A DNA stretch of 28,629 nucleotides from Nemertoderma westbladi (GCA_032718475.1 JAUCBJ010008977.1:1-28629); one strand, 5' to 3'. Numbered from the stretch's first letter, positions 15,699 through 26,050 are shown. Numbers and translations: made by a program. Notes: generated by a model from the sequence alone, not told the origin.

Positions 15699-16227
15699 TG
15701 TTAGCTTATTCAATCCCGCTAACACCCCATAAAGTTAAGCCGATAAGCAATATTGGGAGCCATGAGATTGGGTAATCAACCAACTCGTGCCACCCCAATA
15801 AGAATGGGAAGGAGAAGCACACAATGAGGGTCAGGGGCCAAACCCCTAACCCAGAGAGAACAGGTGGAGTGAACGGGAACACTCCAAAGGGCGCCAACAA
15901 GGGTATCAACCAATCAGAGGGGGGAAAGGCATCGATTAGGTAGAGTAACAAGGCCAACCGTGCAATATAGCCACTTGGCAGTAATCATATCAGTTCAGTT
16001 ATCTCAGTGCAATACTGGTGCTAGTTTAGGTTAGATAGTTTAGCTAGGGAAGGACCGGGACTTTAGTTACCGTATCCCGCCTTCCGTGTACAACAATCTA
16101 TATCTATATCTCTATACCGATCATTATATACAACGAACGACACGAACCCATTTACTCTTCACACACGGCGGGGACGCGTGAACTAACAACGGATAAACCG
16201 GGATCCCTCCTGGATCCCGTCACAACA
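15699..16227 (+). repeat. Presumed 3' LTR (529 bp), no 5' partner found
   Basis: The segment starts TGTTAGCTTATTC after a polypurine tract and ends CGTCACAACA, giving TGTT...AACA ends as in BEL/Pao LTRs. Near the right end CGGGATCC and GGATCCCG form an 8-bp inverted repeat around CTCCT (16199-16219). TTATT follows and could be a target duplication, but without a 5' LTR it cannot be confirmed. A hydrophobic antisense frame of 83 codons lies inside and is probably chance. No second copy of this segment was found in the window. Confidence 0.55.
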
Positions 16228-16232
16228 TTATT

Positions 16233-16520
16233 TAGAGCGCCACGTCCTAAAGGAACTGTTTATATTTCCCGAAAGTGAATAATATTTGTCAGAGATTATA
16301 TATTACGATCAGTCGAATAATACAGTAGGCCTACACCGCAATAAGGTTAGGCTTCCGAATCCAGTCTCCCGGGTATATCCAGCGGGTGAATGGTCGCGCA
16401 TAGACTGGCTTCGGCTAATGTAGTGTATCAAATACTCGTCATAGGCTAAAGTCGATTTATTATCTAGAAGACATCCAAATTTGGCAGGTTAAACTGCTAA
16501 AGGTCTGAAAGCGCGAACAA
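16233..16520 (-). repeat. Repeat X, inverted copy (right)
   Basis: Reverse complement of the left X copies, diverged by perhaps 15-20%. Its inner end (TAGAGCGCC) begins five bases after the presumed LTR end at 16227, and its outer end (GCGCGAACAA) abuts the right F copy. The divergence is far larger than that between F copies, so the inverted X pair is older than the F pair. Confidence 0.8.
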
Positions 16521-16613
16521 GCGTTGATTGGTCAATAAAATAGATATTTAATTATTAGTAACATTAATTATGGAAAGACAGGAAGAAATATTCCTTAATT
16601 AAAGTAAAAGTCT

Positions 16614-16621
16614 TATAAAAG
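16614..16621 (+). promoter_or_regulatory. Possible TATA box in repeat F, copy 3
   Basis: TATAAAAG in the right-hand F copy, in the same context as the left copies. No coding region lies downstream on this strand. Confidence 0.22.
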
Positions 16622-16986
16622 GAATCAATCCCGTTAATATAGTTGAACTACTTACTGTACTGATGATATAATATCCACTACTCTGATGGTCTTTTATATT
16701 ATTCAATGGCAACACGTAAAAAATAATTAAAATTGGTTACTTTTATAATTTATTAAATCAATAATAAAGTTACATTACGTAAAATACCAGCTAAAATTTT
16801 CACAGATTTGTTGCGTTTTGAAATAAAGTTTCTAGTAGATTAAATTATTACAGGTTATTTATCTTGAGCGAAACATGAATCCAATCAGCATATGATTACT
16901 ACATACAAATATAGTTTCGTAATGTTGGCCTTCTCAGTAAGGTAAGTATTTCCGCTTCTACGTATTGTTTCAATTTCAGTAACAAG

Positions 16987-17241
16987 TTAGGTAACTTTTA
17001 TTTTAATTTCAATGCTTTCAAATGGACCTATTTCCTTTTCCTTCGAGGGTTTCTCAGGATTTGGCCCCATTTCCTTTTCCTTGTAGGGTTTCCAATAAGT
17101 TTTTCCCCACGTTCCAGTTAAATCCGCCCCTGGCTCGCAATACCAGTACATCCTAAAGCTGCGATCGTACCACCATGGTCCATTTTCACTACATACTTGA
17201 AACTGGTCGACCACACTCCTATCCGCAAAGAAATAGAACAT
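16987..17241 (-). CDS. 84-codon ORF inside repeat F, copy 3
   Basis: Third copy of the F-borne ORF. It differs from the left copies by one Arg-to-Ser and one Leu-to-Pro replacement; the frame is intact over all 84 codons. Retention of the frame in all three copies is weak support for coding because the copies are young. Confidence 0.25.
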   Translation of the reverse strand: MFYFFADRSVVDQFQVCSENGPWWYDRSFRMYWYCEPGADLTGTWGKTYWKPYKEKEMGPNPEKPSKEKEIGPFESIEIKIKVT

Positions 17242-17481
17242 TTTATTTATACCTTTATTATATTCATTAAATGAATATTTAGTGAATTTATTTTTCTCCC
17301 ATCTATTCGGACCTATTATTATTGGGTTAATTTAATTGCCACACAATGTAAGTAATTTAAGTATTACTCTATTAAAAATAATTTCTAAAACGACTACTGA
17401 GGAAAAACACAGTAGGCCTACTCTTTTGTTGTAAAAAAAGTGCATAATTAACAGTTTCAGGTCCACAGGCCCTGTAAAGTT

Positions 17482-18180
17482 ATTATTCTAGAACTGCATT
17501 GTCAATATAATGTTCAAACAATCAGACTGGCACATTGAGCAGTATGCAGACAGCAGTAAGCAGTATCGTTTATGCTGGTAAGTATACTCTCTAGTTGGGG
17601 CGAGCCATTCCGTGGGCGAGCCAACTAGTGAGTTATATTGAGCCAAGGGTCTATCAGTATCTTTTGTGTGCCCTTGTCCATGGTAGTCCGCTACATAACC
17701 AAAACAATAAACCTATAGTTTAGTAGTTATAGTTATGGTTAGTTTATAGTATCTATTGGAACTCAATTCGCTTCCATTGGAACTAATTTTGCCTCCATTG
17801 GAACTAAATTCGATTTACATGTATTTACATCTGATATAAATTAATTATTTGAAATCTGTTTTAGCGAAAATTAATCATTAATTAATTAGTAAGGTGAGTA
17901 TCGGCCTGTTTAAACTACCCCCCCCCCCCCCCCCCCCCCCCCCCCTCAGATTCCAACTTATTTATCCAACAAGATGCAAACGATTCCCAGATACAATGCT
18001 ATTAAATTAACTGAAAATAGCAATTGATTGTTTACGTCTTAATTTAGCAAGGTGAATTTAATTTATTTGATAAATAAATGTAAAATATTAAAATATAGTA
18101 AAGAAATATCTACAGTGTTCACAGAATAGTGTTTAAATAGAACCGTCACCGAATATTCTAAAAACGCGAAAATCGGAGTG
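17482..18180. other. AT-rich non-coding region with (C)28 run
   Basis: No gene is seen. It contains a 21-bp TTGGAACT repeat, three units at 17756-17818, a 52-bp sequence that recurs at 19661, and an uninterrupted run of 28 C at 17918-17945. An inverted repeat CTAGTTGG/CCAACTAG with direct GGGCGAGCC words lies near 17590-17628. Confidence 0.6.
17821..17872 (+). repeat. 52-bp dispersed repeat, copy 1
   Basis: GTATTTACATCTGATATAAA and the following 32 bases recur at 19661-19712 with one mismatch. It may be the end of a short interspersed element; neither copy has other recognisable features. Confidence 0.7.
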
Positions 18181-18322
18181 GAGAGGAAGCGAGCAGAGTG
18201 GAGTAGGGGGGGCGGGCCGTACCTGAAATCGCGAAGGGCCTGAGCGCGTGGGCGCGAGGATTGATTCAAGGTAAGAACCCGGGCCTTAAATGTGCAGGAA
18301 ATTACCACGGACAATACCTTGG

Positions 18323-18356
18323 GTACTAGTGAACGGAAAGTGAAGTACCGGCGCAG
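18323..18356 (+). repeat. 34-bp direct repeat, copy 1
   Basis: GTACTAGTGAACGGAAAGTG through GCGCAG is repeated exactly at 18543-18576, 220 bp away. In this copy the following bases (CGGTAAGT) form a good 5' splice-site consensus, which the second copy lacks. Confidence 0.8.
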
Positions 18357-18542
18357 CGGTAAGTCTCGTTTGCCTGACGTGAAATTCGGGCTCGGTTCAA
18401 CCGTCTTCTTAAATCTTCAGCTCAGCAGCTCTCTTCATTTTTTTTTCGTTATTCTAAAACATATTACCCTGGCAACCCACACCACACCACTGCCGCGCCA
18501 AGCAACCGCAAGGGAACCACAATGCAACCATGCAACCACAAT

Positions 18543-18576
18543 GTACTAGTGAACGGAAAGTGAAGTACCGGCGCAG
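18543..18576 (+). repeat. 34-bp direct repeat, copy 2
   Basis: Exact copy of 18323-18356. The two may bound a 186-bp insertion or reflect a small duplication. Confidence 0.8.
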
Positions 18577-20820
18577 TACCGGTGTTACAATTACAGTACC
18601 CTGACCCACCCCAAATAGTGGCAATACGTAAGAGACTTCGCCTACTACACACTGTACGTGGCTATCCCCACGATTGAAACATTGGAACTAAGTTCCCATG
18701 GTTACCCCCTGCGGCAGCGCACAAAGAAGCAAGGGTTTTCGAAAGGTGCCTTAATATTTATATTTTTCCACCTGGGTCTATCATTAAGAGTCACTAAGAC
18801 TACATTAAGAGTCATTAAGACTACATATATAAATTGCGTGCAAAATTATTATATTAATCAATATGCTTTCCGAAATTTATAAAAAGTTTACAAAAGTATT
18901 TTATATAATTTTATATAATATAACATAACTAAATATAGAGTAATAACTGTGACACAATCCAATTAATACGCATCAACTAAATACAAAATAGTTACGAAGA
19001 AATATTCCAAACTAATGAATAAGGTTATTTTACAATAATGATATAATTATATCAGTTGAACATCTGAGTTGGTTTCCTGTCAGCGATCCATATCTGTGTT
19101 ACATATAGGAATGTAACCCTGTGTATCCAATACAGACCCCCTGGGTTTACTGACCTAGTCTGTACTGTAACCAATCCACTGATCGCTGTAATTAAAGCTA
19201 AATATATCCCTTATAAGGATATGAATAGCTGAACTGGTGTTTTTGGGTGCGGAATGGAGTGCGATTGTCCAAACAGAGTTGATAGTTTAGTAACACGGAC
19301 GGACGTACAATGACATAGGGTTGTCGGGTAACTTTAGGGAAACCACAACCAGCCACAGTGGGACCGAGATAATTAGAATAGATTAGATAAACATATAACA
19401 TTATAGTAGTTCTGAATGGGAACCAACTCCGTTACACTCATTGTAAACCAATGTTTTATTGGTTAAATAATATAACCAATGGGAACCTCTGAGTTATAAT
19501 TAAAACGTTTCATTAGTGGATGGACCAGGTTTGAGTCTACCAAAGGGACGTAGCAGATACACAGGTATTAACTCGAATACTCAATACAGACAATGTGAGA
19601 TCAATTCGACAAAAAACGAATTAAAATGGAAACCAATTGAGGGAAATTTATATCATTTAGGTATTTACATCTGATATAAATTAATTATTTTAAATCTGTT
19701 TTAGCGAAAATTGCAAAATATTAATCCCTAAGCAAAATATTAATTAAATCTTTGTTATTATTTATAATATAAATAAAGTTAGAAAATTCCCATATAAATT
19801 ATCACTTAAACCTATTTATACAACTTCTGATCTTCTCTACGGAATACTTATGATAGTTTGAGGTTACAACTTCTGAACTTCTGTCTGTCTGTATGGTTGG
19901 GTTACTTTATTTGGATGTTATTTGTTAATTTGTTACAATTAAGTTTCTCTTCTCTGATATTCCAATATTATATATATAATATTCCGCTTCTGTTTTCTTA
20001 TATTCCAAATGGCATCTTGTTTGGTTCGCGATTATTCTGTAAATATAGAAATTAAATAGGTCCGGATAAAATTTTTTATGTTATTGAAACCTTTTTTATG
20101 TTATATTTTTTATATAATATTTAATTCATTTCGAATATGCACCAAACAATACCCATCACCAACAGACAACATGCGTATTAATTGGCCAAGTAGAAAAGGG
20201 CGGGAAATTTAAAATTAGCAGTATAATAGGCCCTAGTGTTACTTAGATAAATTTCTAACTAAAACCAAATTTAGTTCTAGAGGCTTTTGTGACTCAATGT
20301 AACTCACCTTAATATATCCAAGATTCAACTCCTTAAATAATTTGGATTATTGGTCTAGTTGGAATATAAGATATGGTGCCGACATCTCAATGTTAAATAA
20401 TAATCTGTCCGAGTTGAACTGAAGTTGTTGATTTAGAATTCAAGAGGTGATACTTGTCTGGAGAATAGCAAAACGGAAAAATAATATAATGATTTCATAT
20501 TAAAAATCCCTCCCAGCCCAGTGTAAAAATTGAAACTTGCATCACCAATATATATTTAAATTCGTCGTTCGCACGATTTAGTTAGTCGTTCGTACAAGTT
20601 CTTAGTAATTCATTCATGAGTTTGTAAAAAGTATTTTTTTTCTTTCATATCCCTTAAGTACATGCTTCTATATGTTAGCGACGCATTTCAGCTTGTATCT
20701 ACTGTAATTTAACTACCGGTAGACCTACTGCAGACCTGCTTACAGACTGCCAGACTTTAGCAATAACAGAATAAGGCAGTACTGCAGTAAGGTAGGCCTA
20801 AACTGACTAATCAGCCTAAA
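18577..20820. other. AT-rich region without a supported gene
   Basis: Only short open frames occur and none resembles a known protein. Between 19067 and 19431 there is a possible MITE-like unit with GAGTTGGTTTCC on the left and GGGAACCAACTCC on the right. Small palindromes around ATTGGTTA/TAACCAAT lie near 19457-19480. Confidence 0.55.
19661..19712 (+). repeat. 52-bp dispersed repeat, copy 2
   Basis: Partner of 17821-17872 in the same orientation, with one G/T difference. Confidence 0.7.
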
Positions 20821-20825
20821 CAAAA

Positions 20826-21440
20826 AATCCCAAACAGACTGACCGACAGACAGTCTGGATAGGGTCAAAAGTGAAAACTGACAGCGGTAATGAAATCCTT
20901 GACCAGGAAAACCCCTCAGAGAGAATTTTAATTAGCTAATGTGATTCGTTATATTTTTGACGGACAGACAGACCGACAGGCAGACCGACAGACAGACCGA
21001 CAGACAGTCTGGATAGAGTCAAAAGTGAAAACTAACAGCGGAAATGAAATCCTTGACCAGGAAAACCCCCATAGAGAGAATTTTAATTAGCTATGGGTGA
21101 TTCCTTATATTTTTGATGGACAGACGGACAGGCAGACAGACAGACTGACCGACAGACAGTCTGCATAGGGTCAAAAGTGAAAACTGACAGCGGAAATGAA
21201 ATCCTTGACCAGGAAAACCCCCATAACGAGAATTTTAATTAGCTATTGTGATTCCTTATGTTTTTGACGGACAGACTGACAGACAGACCGACAGACAGAC
21301 CGACAAAAAGTCTGGATAGGGTGAAAAGAGAAAACTGACAGCGGAAATGAAATCCTTAACAAGGAAAACCCCCATAGCGAGAATGTTAGTAGATTTTATT
21401 CTTTCTAAAGTCTTGACAGACAAACTGACAGAAAGACTGA
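20826..21440 (+). repeat. 152-bp tandem array with GACA tracts, about 4 units
   Basis: The word CAGTCTGGATAGGGTCAAAA and variants recurs at about 20851, 21005, 21157 and 21309, a period of 152-154 bp. Each unit has a GACAGACAGACC microsatellite, GACAGCGGAAATGAAATCC, and GAGAATTTTAATTAGCTA. Length variation lies in the GACA part. It is non-coding. Confidence 0.85.
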
Positions 21441-22136
21441 CAGACTTCAGAAATTCATGAATTAGAGTTGGGCACTTGGGGGTTTGAATAATTTCCAGTT
21501 AGGCACCGAAAGGGTTAAGGGGCTCCGTAAAAGTTGATTAGCTTATCTAACAATAAATTTGGAGAGTTCAATGAATTTGACGAGTTCGTTTCTTCAATTT
21601 TTCACTCTAAATTTAATATAATCGTTAATTTTATCCGAAGAATTTCTAACGTTCTAAACAGAGACTATCTTTGTGAGTAATAGTTCTGGGTGTTGGTTTT
21701 TCAACTCACCTGAATATATCGAAGCTGCACCACCAAATAGGTGGGGTGATATAGTTTACGTCCTGCTGGATCTTCCGAGAATTTGAGCTAATTTCATTGA
21801 GTTATGGATTTAGAAACCTTCTAGATAGTTGTTGTCTGAAATATAACAAAAAGGAAATATTATGATATCATATTAAACATTTTGATTAGCTAATATAACA
21901 GATTAGTTTAACAAACTCTGTGCAGATTAATAAACTCTAGTCTGCTGTTGTATTTAATAGCAAAAACCAATACCAATTATTGACACGTTAATATTGTTTT
22001 TACGTTTGATTTTCAGTGCAATCTATTGTTCAATGCAATCTATAATTATTATAATATAATTATTTTACAATAATTTGATAAGATAACAATTAGAGTTAAC
22101 AGAGATCACAAAAATAAAATGCGAATCATCCTAGAA
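21441..22136. other. AT-rich region without a recognised gene
   Basis: No coding region, RNA gene or repeat of note was recognised in this stretch. Confidence 0.55.
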
Positions 22137-22370
22137 GGTCCATCAGTCCATCCCCCGCCTCACTGATGGTACCAAGGATGGATGCCGCATTACCCATCTG
22201 GATTACGACCAGCAACCTCTGCAGGAGGAACAAAAGAAGTTGAGCTAGTTGTACAGTTGAGCTCGTTTAACCTCCTATTATGAAATCATAATAATTTATA
22301 CAATATTTTTCGCATAAAACCTAACCAAACCAGTAATTAATTTCCATTTCAGTTCCCAGATAGGGGTTCC
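22137..22370 (+). mobile_element. Non-LTR retrotransposon 3' end, copy 1 (untranslated part)
   Basis: 22237-22370 aligns without length change to 22981-23114, where it follows the stop of a non-LTR ORF2 tail. The shared part contains AAGTTGAGCTAGTTG, an AT-rich ATCATAATAATTTATA segment, and ends with one 63-bp-type unit (CCAGTAATTAATTTCC...). The preceding 22137-22236 may belong to the same insertion but no ORF2 protein is recognisable in it. Confidence 0.5.
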
Positions 22371-22787
22371 TATCATAAAGTTGTTTTAAAGAATATGTTG
22401 TTTGCTCCAATTTTAATTTCATTTGGTCGACTTTTATATTTTTTCGAGTTTTATATTTTCCACCGGCTACTATACTTACTTTAGTATTTATTGAGTTAAT
22501 AAAGTTTGTAAATGTTGAATCATCTTATGTTACACGAAATGTTCCAGTCCCTTCATTGAATTCTTTCTGTGGTTTCTTTTTGCGGCGGACTTAATCTATA
22601 AATAAATTAGGAATTATCAATGTCATTTAATACAGAATTGAAGCATAGTCGCTAAACATCAGCTGGAGACAACAATCTAACAAACGGAACGCCGAGCTTT
22701 ATGTTACAATAACGACTACCCTATACTAATAATCAACCACCCTCCATGAACGCTTACTACAGTGGGCAGACTGCTGGATAAGTACAC

Positions 22788-22982
22788 ATGACGTCATTCC
22801 AGATCTACTTATCTGGCAGGCAACCAACACAAGGAAAGCGTAGCTGTGGACGACCGGCTATAACATATATAGATCAACTTGAAAGGGATACTGAACTTGG
22901 GAGAAACGAAATTGTAACAACTTTGGAGAACCGGGAAGCCTGGAAGGATCTCAATTCCACTGTCCGAGTTCGCTCAACCTAA
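22788..22982 (+). pseudogene. C-terminal fragment of a non-LTR retrotransposon ORF2
   Basis: Encodes a 64-codon tail with GKRSCGRPAITYIDQLERDT and ENREAWKDL. The G-(K/R)-R-S-x-G-R-P-x-x-TY-x-DQL-x-x-DT pattern followed by a NRE-x-W motif is typical of the extreme C-terminus of endonuclease/reverse transcriptase proteins of RTE-like or related non-LTR elements. Endonuclease and RT domains are absent, as expected of a 5'-truncated insertion. The 3' untranslated part continues from 22983 into the 63-bp array. Confidence 0.7.
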
Positions 22983-23076
22983 GTTGAGCTAGTTGAGCAG
23001 TTGAGTTCGCTCAACCTCGTATTATGTAATCATAATAATTTATATAGTATTTTTCGCATAAAACCAAACCAAACCA

Positions 23077-25387
23077 GTAATTAAGTTCCATTTTAGTTCC
23101 CAGGTTGGGGTTCCTAGTACAGGTGATTATTACTTACCAGTAATTAAGTTCCATTTCAGTTCCTAAATTGGGGTTCCAAGTACAGGTAATTATTACTTAC
23201 CAGTAATTAAGTTCCATTTCAGTTCCCAAATTGGGGTTCCAAGTACAGGTAATTATTACTTACCAGTAATTAAGTTCCATTTCAGTTCCCAAATTGGGGT
23301 TCCAAGGACAGGTAATTATTACTTACCAGTAATTAAGTTCCATTTCAGTTCCCAAATTGGGGTTCTAAGTACAGGTAATTATTACTTACCAGTAATTAAG
23401 TTCCTTTTCAGTTCCCAAATTGGGGTTCCAAGTACAGGTAATTATTACTTACCAGTAATTAAGTTCCATTTCAGTTCCCAGGTTGGGGTTCCAAGTACAG
23501 GTAATTATTACTTATCAGTAACTGGGCTCCATTTCAGTTCCCAAATTGGGGTTCCAAGTACAGGTAATTATTACTTACCAGTAATTAAGTTCTATTTCAG
23601 TTCCCAAATTGGGGTTCCAAGTACAGGTAATTATTACTTACCAGTAATTAAGTTCCAGTTCAGTTCCCAGGTTGGGGTTCCAAGTACAGGTAATTATTAC
23701 TTACCAGTAATTAAGTTCCATTTCAGTTCCCAGGTTTGGGTTCCAAGTACAGGTAATTATTACTTACCAGTAATTAAGTTCCATTTCAGTTCCCAGGTTT
23801 GGGTTCCAAGTACAGGTAATTATTACTTACCAGTAATTAAGTTCCAGTTCAGTTCCCAGGTTGGGGTTCCAAGTACAGGTAATTATTACTTACCAGTAAT
23901 TAAGTTCCATTTCAGTTCCCAGGTTTGGGTTCCAAGTACAGGTAATTATTACTTACCAGTAATTAAGTTCCATTTCAGTTCCCAAATTGGGGTTCTAAGT
24001 ACAGGTAATTATTACTTACCAGTAATTAAGTTCCATTTCAGTTCCCAAATTGGGGTTCCAAGTACAGGTAATTATTACTTACCAGTAATTAAGTTCCATT
24101 TCAGTTCCCAGGTTGGGGTTCCAAGTACAGGTAATTATTACTTATCAGTAACTGGGCTCCATTTCAGTTCCCAAATTGGGGTTCCAAGTACAGGTAATTA
24201 TTACTTACCAGTAATTAAGTTCCATTTCAGTTCCCAAATTGGGGTTCCAAGTACAGGTAATTATTACTTACCAGTAATTAAGTTCCAGTTCAGTTCCCAG
24301 GTTGGGGTTCCAAGTACAGGTAATTATTACTTACCAGTAATTAAGTTCCATTTCAGTTCCCAGGTTGGGGTTCCAAGTACAGGTAATTATTACTTATCAG
24401 TAACTGGGCTCCATTTCAGTTCCCAAATTGGGGTTCCAAGTACAGGTAATTATTACTTACCAGTAATTAAGTTCCATTTCAGTTCCCAAATTGGGGTTCC
24501 AAGTACAGGTAATTATTACTTACCAGTAATTAAGTTCCATTTCAGTTCCCAGGTTGGGGTTCCAAGTACAGGTAATTATTACTTATCAGTAACTGGGCTC
24601 CATTTCAGTTCCCAAATTGGGGTTCCAAGTACAGGTAATTATTACTTACCAGTAATTAAGTTCCATTTCAGTTCCCAAATTGGGGTTCCAAGTACAGGTA
24701 ATTATTACTTACCAGTAATTAAGTTCCAGTTCAGTTCCCAGGTTGGGGTTCCAAGTACAGGTAATTATTACTTACCAGTAATTAAGTTCCATTTCAGTTC
24801 CCAGGTTTGGGTTCCAAGTACAGGTAATTATTACTTACCAGTAATTAAGTTCCAGTTCAGTTCCCAGGTTGGGGTTCCAAGTACAGGTAATTATTACTTA
24901 CCAGTAATTAAGTTCCATTTCAGTTCCCAGGTTTGGGTTCCAAGTACAGGTAATTATTACTTACCAGTAATTAAGTTCCATTTCAGTTCCCAAATTGGGG
25001 TTCCAAGTACAGGTAATTATTACTTACCAGTAATTAAGTTCCAGTTCAGTTCCCAGGTTGGGGTTCCAAGTACAGGTAATTATTACTTACCAGTAATTAA
25101 GTTCCATTTCAGTTCCCAAATTGGGGTTCCAAGTACAGGTAATTATTACTTACCAGTAATTAAGTTCCATTTCAGTTCCCAAATTGGGGTTCCAAGTACA
25201 GGTAATTATTACTTACCAGTAATTAAGTTCCATTTCAGTTCCCAGGTTGGGGTTCCAAGTACAGGTAATTATTACTTACCAGTAATTAAGTTCCAGTTCA
25301 GTTCCCAGATTGGGGTTCCAAGTACAGGTAATTATTACTTACCAGTAATTAAGTTCCATTTCAGTTCCCAGATTGGGGTTCCAAACA
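23077..25387 (+). repeat. 63-bp tandem array, about 37 units
   Basis: The unit reads roughly AAGTTCCATTTCAGTTCCCA, AATTGGGGTTCCAAGTACAG, GTAATTATTACTTACCAGTA, ATT. Variants are mixed: CCAGTTCAG with AGGTTGGGG, CCATTTCAG with AGGTTTGGG, and CTTATCAGTAACTGGG replacing CTTACCAGTAATTAAG at four sites (near 23513, 24142, 24393, 24582). The same succession of variants recurs, giving a higher-order block of about four units. A single diverged unit occurs at about 22330-22370 at the end of the other non-LTR tail, so the array probably arose from that tail. Confidence 0.95.
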
Positions 25388-25519
25388 CAACATAACGTTT
25401 AGAGTCTTTTATTAATTCCAGAACGATACCAGCTTCAAAGTTGTTTCAAAGTTCAGCAGTTTTCGGTTAGGTTTTCAGAGTCTGGCAGTCTTCTGATTCA
25501 GAATTTTAGCCCAACTGAT

Positions 25520-25870
25520 TTCTGAAAGAGTTTTCCACTCCGACGGATTTCGCATAGATTTTTGTTTCTGGCAGTTTCTGAATAAAGTTTTACACTGAAA
25601 TGGATACAGTTTTTGTGTCTGGCCGTATTCCAGATTCAGCTTCTGAATACAACAGTTTCCGAATAGAGATTGACACTGAAATGGATACTGTTTTTGTGTC
25701 TGGCCGTATTCCAGATTCAGCTTCTGAGTACAACAGTTTCCGAATAGAGATATACACTGAAATGGATACAGTTTTTGTGTCTGGCCGTATTCCAGATTCA
25801 GCTTCTGAATACAACAGTTTCCGAATAGAGATTGACACTGAAATGGATAATGTTTTTGTGTCTGGCCGTT
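25520..25870 (+). repeat. 81-bp tandem repeat, about 3.3 units plus degenerate flank
   Basis: TGGATACAGTTTTTGTGTCTGGCCG recurs at 25601, 25682, 25763 and 25844 (given here as its common start TGGATA). Units are nearly identical. A more diverged relative lies upstream at about 25480-25600. As 81 is a multiple of three, both strands show uninterrupted frames, which is not evidence of coding. Confidence 0.9.
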
Positions 25871-26015
25871 AACAAGGATTATGTGAGGCATTCACTGGTT
25901 AATAAATGGGTTAGTGGTGGGTAAACAAGGATTCTGTGAGGCATTCACTGGTTAATAAATGGGTTAGTGGTGGGTTAACAAGGATTCTGTGAGGCATTCA
26001 CTGGTTAATAAATGA
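25871..26015 (+). repeat. 53-bp tandem repeat, three units
   Basis: AACAAGGATTCTGTGAGGCA starts units at 25871, 25924 and 25977. The third unit is truncated after AATAAATGAG. It joins the 81-bp array directly. Confidence 0.9.
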
Positions 26016-26050
26016 GAGTAGTAATAGTATGCCACCCTCTGCGACAGTTG

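Larger units (their letters stand above)
8278..16227 (+). mobile_element. BEL/Pao-like retroelement remnant with foreign 3' ORFs
   Basis: The tract carries, in BEL/Pao order, a DUF1759-like gag, a CCHC knuckle, an aspartic protease with DSGA, the FGWTLSGP post-protease motif and the opening of the reverse transcriptase. The RT stops after about 30 residues of its core. RNase H and integrase are absent, and an exonuclease-like ORF and a triple zinc-knuckle ORF take their place. A polypurine tract and an LTR-like TG...CA segment close the right end. No matching 5' LTR was found. The left boundary given is only the start of the open frame. The element is defective for reverse transcription on its own and would be non-autonomous at best. 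Confidence 0.7.
16520..17481 (+). repeat. Repeat F, copy 3 (right side)
   Basis: Direct-orientation copy of F on the right of the retroelement tract. Relative to the left copies it has scattered substitutions, a small insertion creating TAGGCCTAC near 17411, and a deletion removing the T-rich GTTTTGTTTTTGTAG stretch near the right end. Its start abuts the outer end of inverted X and its end abuts unrelated AT-rich DNA. Confidence 0.8.

Noticed and set aside
15706-15957. 83-codon hydrophobic minus-strand frame in the presumed LTR
   Set aside because: It looks like membrane segments but lies antisense within the LTR-like repeat and has no independent support.
19080-19190. tRNA-like or structured RNA suggested by CAGCGATC/GATCGCTG pairing
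   Set aside because: The stem encloses about 100 bases without cloverleaf arms or recognisable A and B boxes.
23077-25387. CRISPR-like regular repeat
   Set aside because: Units are contiguous with no unique spacers, and the context is eukaryotic; it is a minisatellite. The same holds for the 84-bp array at 5378-6408.
25475-25891. Open frames on both strands across the 81-bp repeat
   Set aside because: The period is a multiple of three, so any stop-free unit gives long frames. Both strands and more than one frame are open, with no family resemblance.
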